From the NCBI GenBank assembly GCA_006227775.1, contig SBFV01000243.1:1-5789 (forward strand): DNA of 5,789 bases. The letters run 5' to 3'. The position numbers were made by a program, and so were the translations under genes. Every line of letters starts with the position of its first letter. The first letter of the stretch is position 1. Below, piece by piece: positions 4,317-5,789 of the stretch. The notes beneath the pieces were generated by a model. That model was given only the letters and a program-made list of their open reading frames with translations. It was not told the origin of the DNA and ran no database searches. Source of the DNA: Gammaproteobacteria bacterium. GTDB taxonomy: Bacteria > Pseudomonadota > Gammaproteobacteria > Chromatiales > Chromatiaceae.

Positions 4317-5789
4317 GGTGTTTGACGCCAGCGGGCAAACGGGGGGCGGGGTGACTTCCGCCACAGGCCTCCGGCGCTGAAGCAGGCCCAGCCCCAGCGC
4401 AGCCAGTTGAGCAGGCTGTTGGCCAGCCACAGCGCCCAGGCCAGCATGAGCAAGCGGTAGACCCAGAGCGGCGCGGAGAGGACCCAGGGTTGCGGCAGGG
4501 TCTCACCGCCGCGATCCTGGTACCAGATCAACTGGGTGACGCCGGAGCCGGTACCGGACCCGTTGCCAGCGATCTGCATGGCGGGCTGGCCGAGCAGACC
4601 TTCGGCGACCGCCGCGGCCAGGGCGCTCAGGGCCTGGAGACTGAGCAGAACGAGGCCGATCTGCGCCAGGTTGAAGGCCAGGTCGCTCAGTCCCTGACCC
4701 TTCGCCCCCCGCCAGGCGAGGGCCAGCAGCCAGGCGCCGACCAGGACGGCCCCCGCCACTGGGGCCTGGGTCAGGCCCAGCAGCAGCAGACCCCACTGCC
4801 AGGCGCTGGCGGGGCTCAGGGGAATGCGCGCCAGGGCCAGCGCAACCAGCAGGATCAGGGGGATCAGGCTCCAGAAGAGCACCGCCGGGCCCAGGGTGCG
4901 GCCGAGCATGGGTCCGCCCGCCCACAGCACCCAGCGATCCCGCCCCAGTTCGATACGGGTGGTGGCATTGACGCTGGGGGTGCCCAGCCCGATCGCCGGC
5001 GCCTCGACGCGGGGGGCGATGCCGTGGTCCTCGTGCCAGATGATCAAGGCTTCCTGGGTACCCGGACGAACGGGCAGCAGGACCTGATCCTCCTCCAGAC
5101 GGATGGGTTGGATGATCCCATCCAGGGTCACGGACTGGAGCCTGGCACCCTTTGGCAGATCAACGGCCTGACGACCTCCGCGGGAGGCCCGCAGCAGCAG
5201 CTTCAGACTGACCTCGGTCTCCCGGTCGCCGGGACGCAGACGCAACTCGCTGGCATCCACCGTCAGGCTGGCGCCAGGGGCCCCCGCCGGGCGGCTGATC
5301 CGCAACCGCAGGGATTCACCGGCCCAGGGGCGCCACTCGGGTTGCCACTGGCCCGCCGGGCTCTGATGGTGAACGGGGGCCAGGCCCTCGTAGGTCAGGT
5401 GCCAGATGGGGCTGGCGTCCAGGCGCCAGATCTCCGTCCAGTCCCGGGTCGCCGGGGCGGTCAGGGTCAGCTCCGTCTCCGGCGCGAGCTGGGATTCCCA
5501 GGTCAACTCGTCCTCCCCCACGGGCAGATTGGCGCTGAGCCGGCCCTCGCTCACCTTGAATCCCGGGGTGAGGACGGCCTCCCCGGGCAGGAGGGGAATG
5601 GAGAGGGTCAGAGGCGCCTCCGCCGGGGTGAGGCGGCGCAAACGCGAAACCAGCCGCCAGGAGAGGTCCAGGACCAGGGTTCGCTCCAACTCCAGAAAGG
5701 GAGGCAGGAGGGCGGTGGGGAGTCGGTCACCGTCATCGGTCTGGCCACTGGTCGATGCACCGGCCGCATCCCCAGGTACGGTTCCCGCT
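4313..5789 (-). CDS. Large uncharacterised membrane protein with periplasmic beta-rich region (5' end outside window)
   Basis: The frame is open from the TAA at 4313 to the window edge, showing 491 residues. The TTG at 5689 is not a convincing start because the protein-like sequence (LPPFLELERTL) runs straight through it. Visible residues of about 34-290 are rich in beta-type patterns and Trp with no membrane segment, and are probably periplasmic. The C-terminal third holds hydrophobic segments at about 300-322, 330-360 (probably a helix pair around TQAP), 370-399 and 436-462. A loop between the last two contains GLLGQPAMQIAGNGS and WYQDR. The end is basic (RKSPRPPFARWRQ), suggesting a cytoplasmic C-terminus and five helices in all. 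From memory, the GNGS loop and the last helix (LWVYRLLMLAWALWLAN) are conserved in a family of large hypothetical proteins of gammaproteobacteria. No catalytic motif is recognised and the function is unknown. Confidence 0.8.
   Translation of the reverse strand, partial: AGTVPGDAAGASTSGQTDDGDRLPTALLPPFLELERTLVLDLSWRLVSRLRRLTPAEAPLTLSIPLLPGEAVLTPGFKVSEGRLSANLPVGEDELTWESQLAPETELTLTAPATRDWTEIWRLDASPIWHLTYEGLAPVHHQSPAGQWQPEWRPWAGESLRLRISRPAGAPGASLTVDASELRLRPGDRETEVSLKLLLRASRGGRQAVDLPKGARLQSVTLDGIIQPIRLEEDQVLLPVRPGTQEALIIWHEDHGIAPRVEAPAIGLGTPSVNATTRIELGRDRWVLWAGGPMLGRTLGPAVLFWSLIPLILLVALALARIPLSPASAWQWGLLLLGLTQAPVAGAVLVGAWLLALAWRGAKGQGLSDLAFNLAQIGLVLLSLQALSALAAAVAEGLLGQPAMQIAGNGSGTGSGVTQLIWYQDRGGETLPQPWVLSAPLWVYRLLMLAWALWLANSLLNWLRWGWACFSAGGLWRKSPRPPFARWRQTP

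Noticed and set aside
4313..5689. Complete membrane protein gene starting at TTG 5689
   Set aside because: The same frame is open and protein-like for 33 further codons to the window edge, so the gene is cut by the window instead of starting there.
1..5789. Defence system, mobile element, prophage or CRISPR array
   Set aside because: No transposase, integrase, nuclease, toxin-antitoxin pair, direct-repeat array or composition break was found on either strand.

Overview
The window reads as ordinary GC-rich chromosomal DNA of a Gram-negative bacterium. Support for this comes from an outer-membrane-type lipoprotein, a Sec-exported hydrolase, a GT2 sugar transferase of the rhamnosyltransferase type and a queuosine gene, all with GC-rich third codon positions. 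A gammaproteobacterium, perhaps of the purple sulfur/Chromatiales kind, is my best guess. It rests on remembered resemblance of the proteins and not on a search.

Layout: (1) 1-780 (+) is the 3' part of a GT2 glycosyltransferase whose start lies outside the window. (2) 781-959 is a spacer with compact G/C inverted repeats and a weak promoter candidate. (3) 960-3161 (+) encodes a secreted PhoPQ-activated pathogenicity-related (PqaA-type) alpha/beta hydrolase with an intact Ser-Asp-His set and an extra C-terminal beta-rich module of about 255 residues. (4) 3158-3862 (-) is queC, complete. (5) 3863-3968 is a divergent spacer with a perfect TATAAT on the queC strand. (6) 3969-4316 (+) is a small proline-rich lipoprotein. 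(7) 4313-5789 (-) is the 3' part of a large uncharacterised membrane protein that stays open to the window edge.

The genes do not form one pathway. They are single units with alternating orientation. Both convergent pairs (hydrolase/queC and lipoprotein/membrane protein) end in the same way: the four bases TTAG hold a TAG stop on the plus strand and a TAA stop on the minus strand, so each pair overlaps by four bases and has no room for a terminator.

I found no RNA gene, insertion sequence, CRISPR array, phage gene or defence island. I see no convincing undescribed system here. The points most worth a second look are the C-terminal module of the hydrolase, the twin overlapping stops, and the structured spacer before the hydrolase, whose CCCCCGT copies are complementary to the presumed ribosome-binding site.
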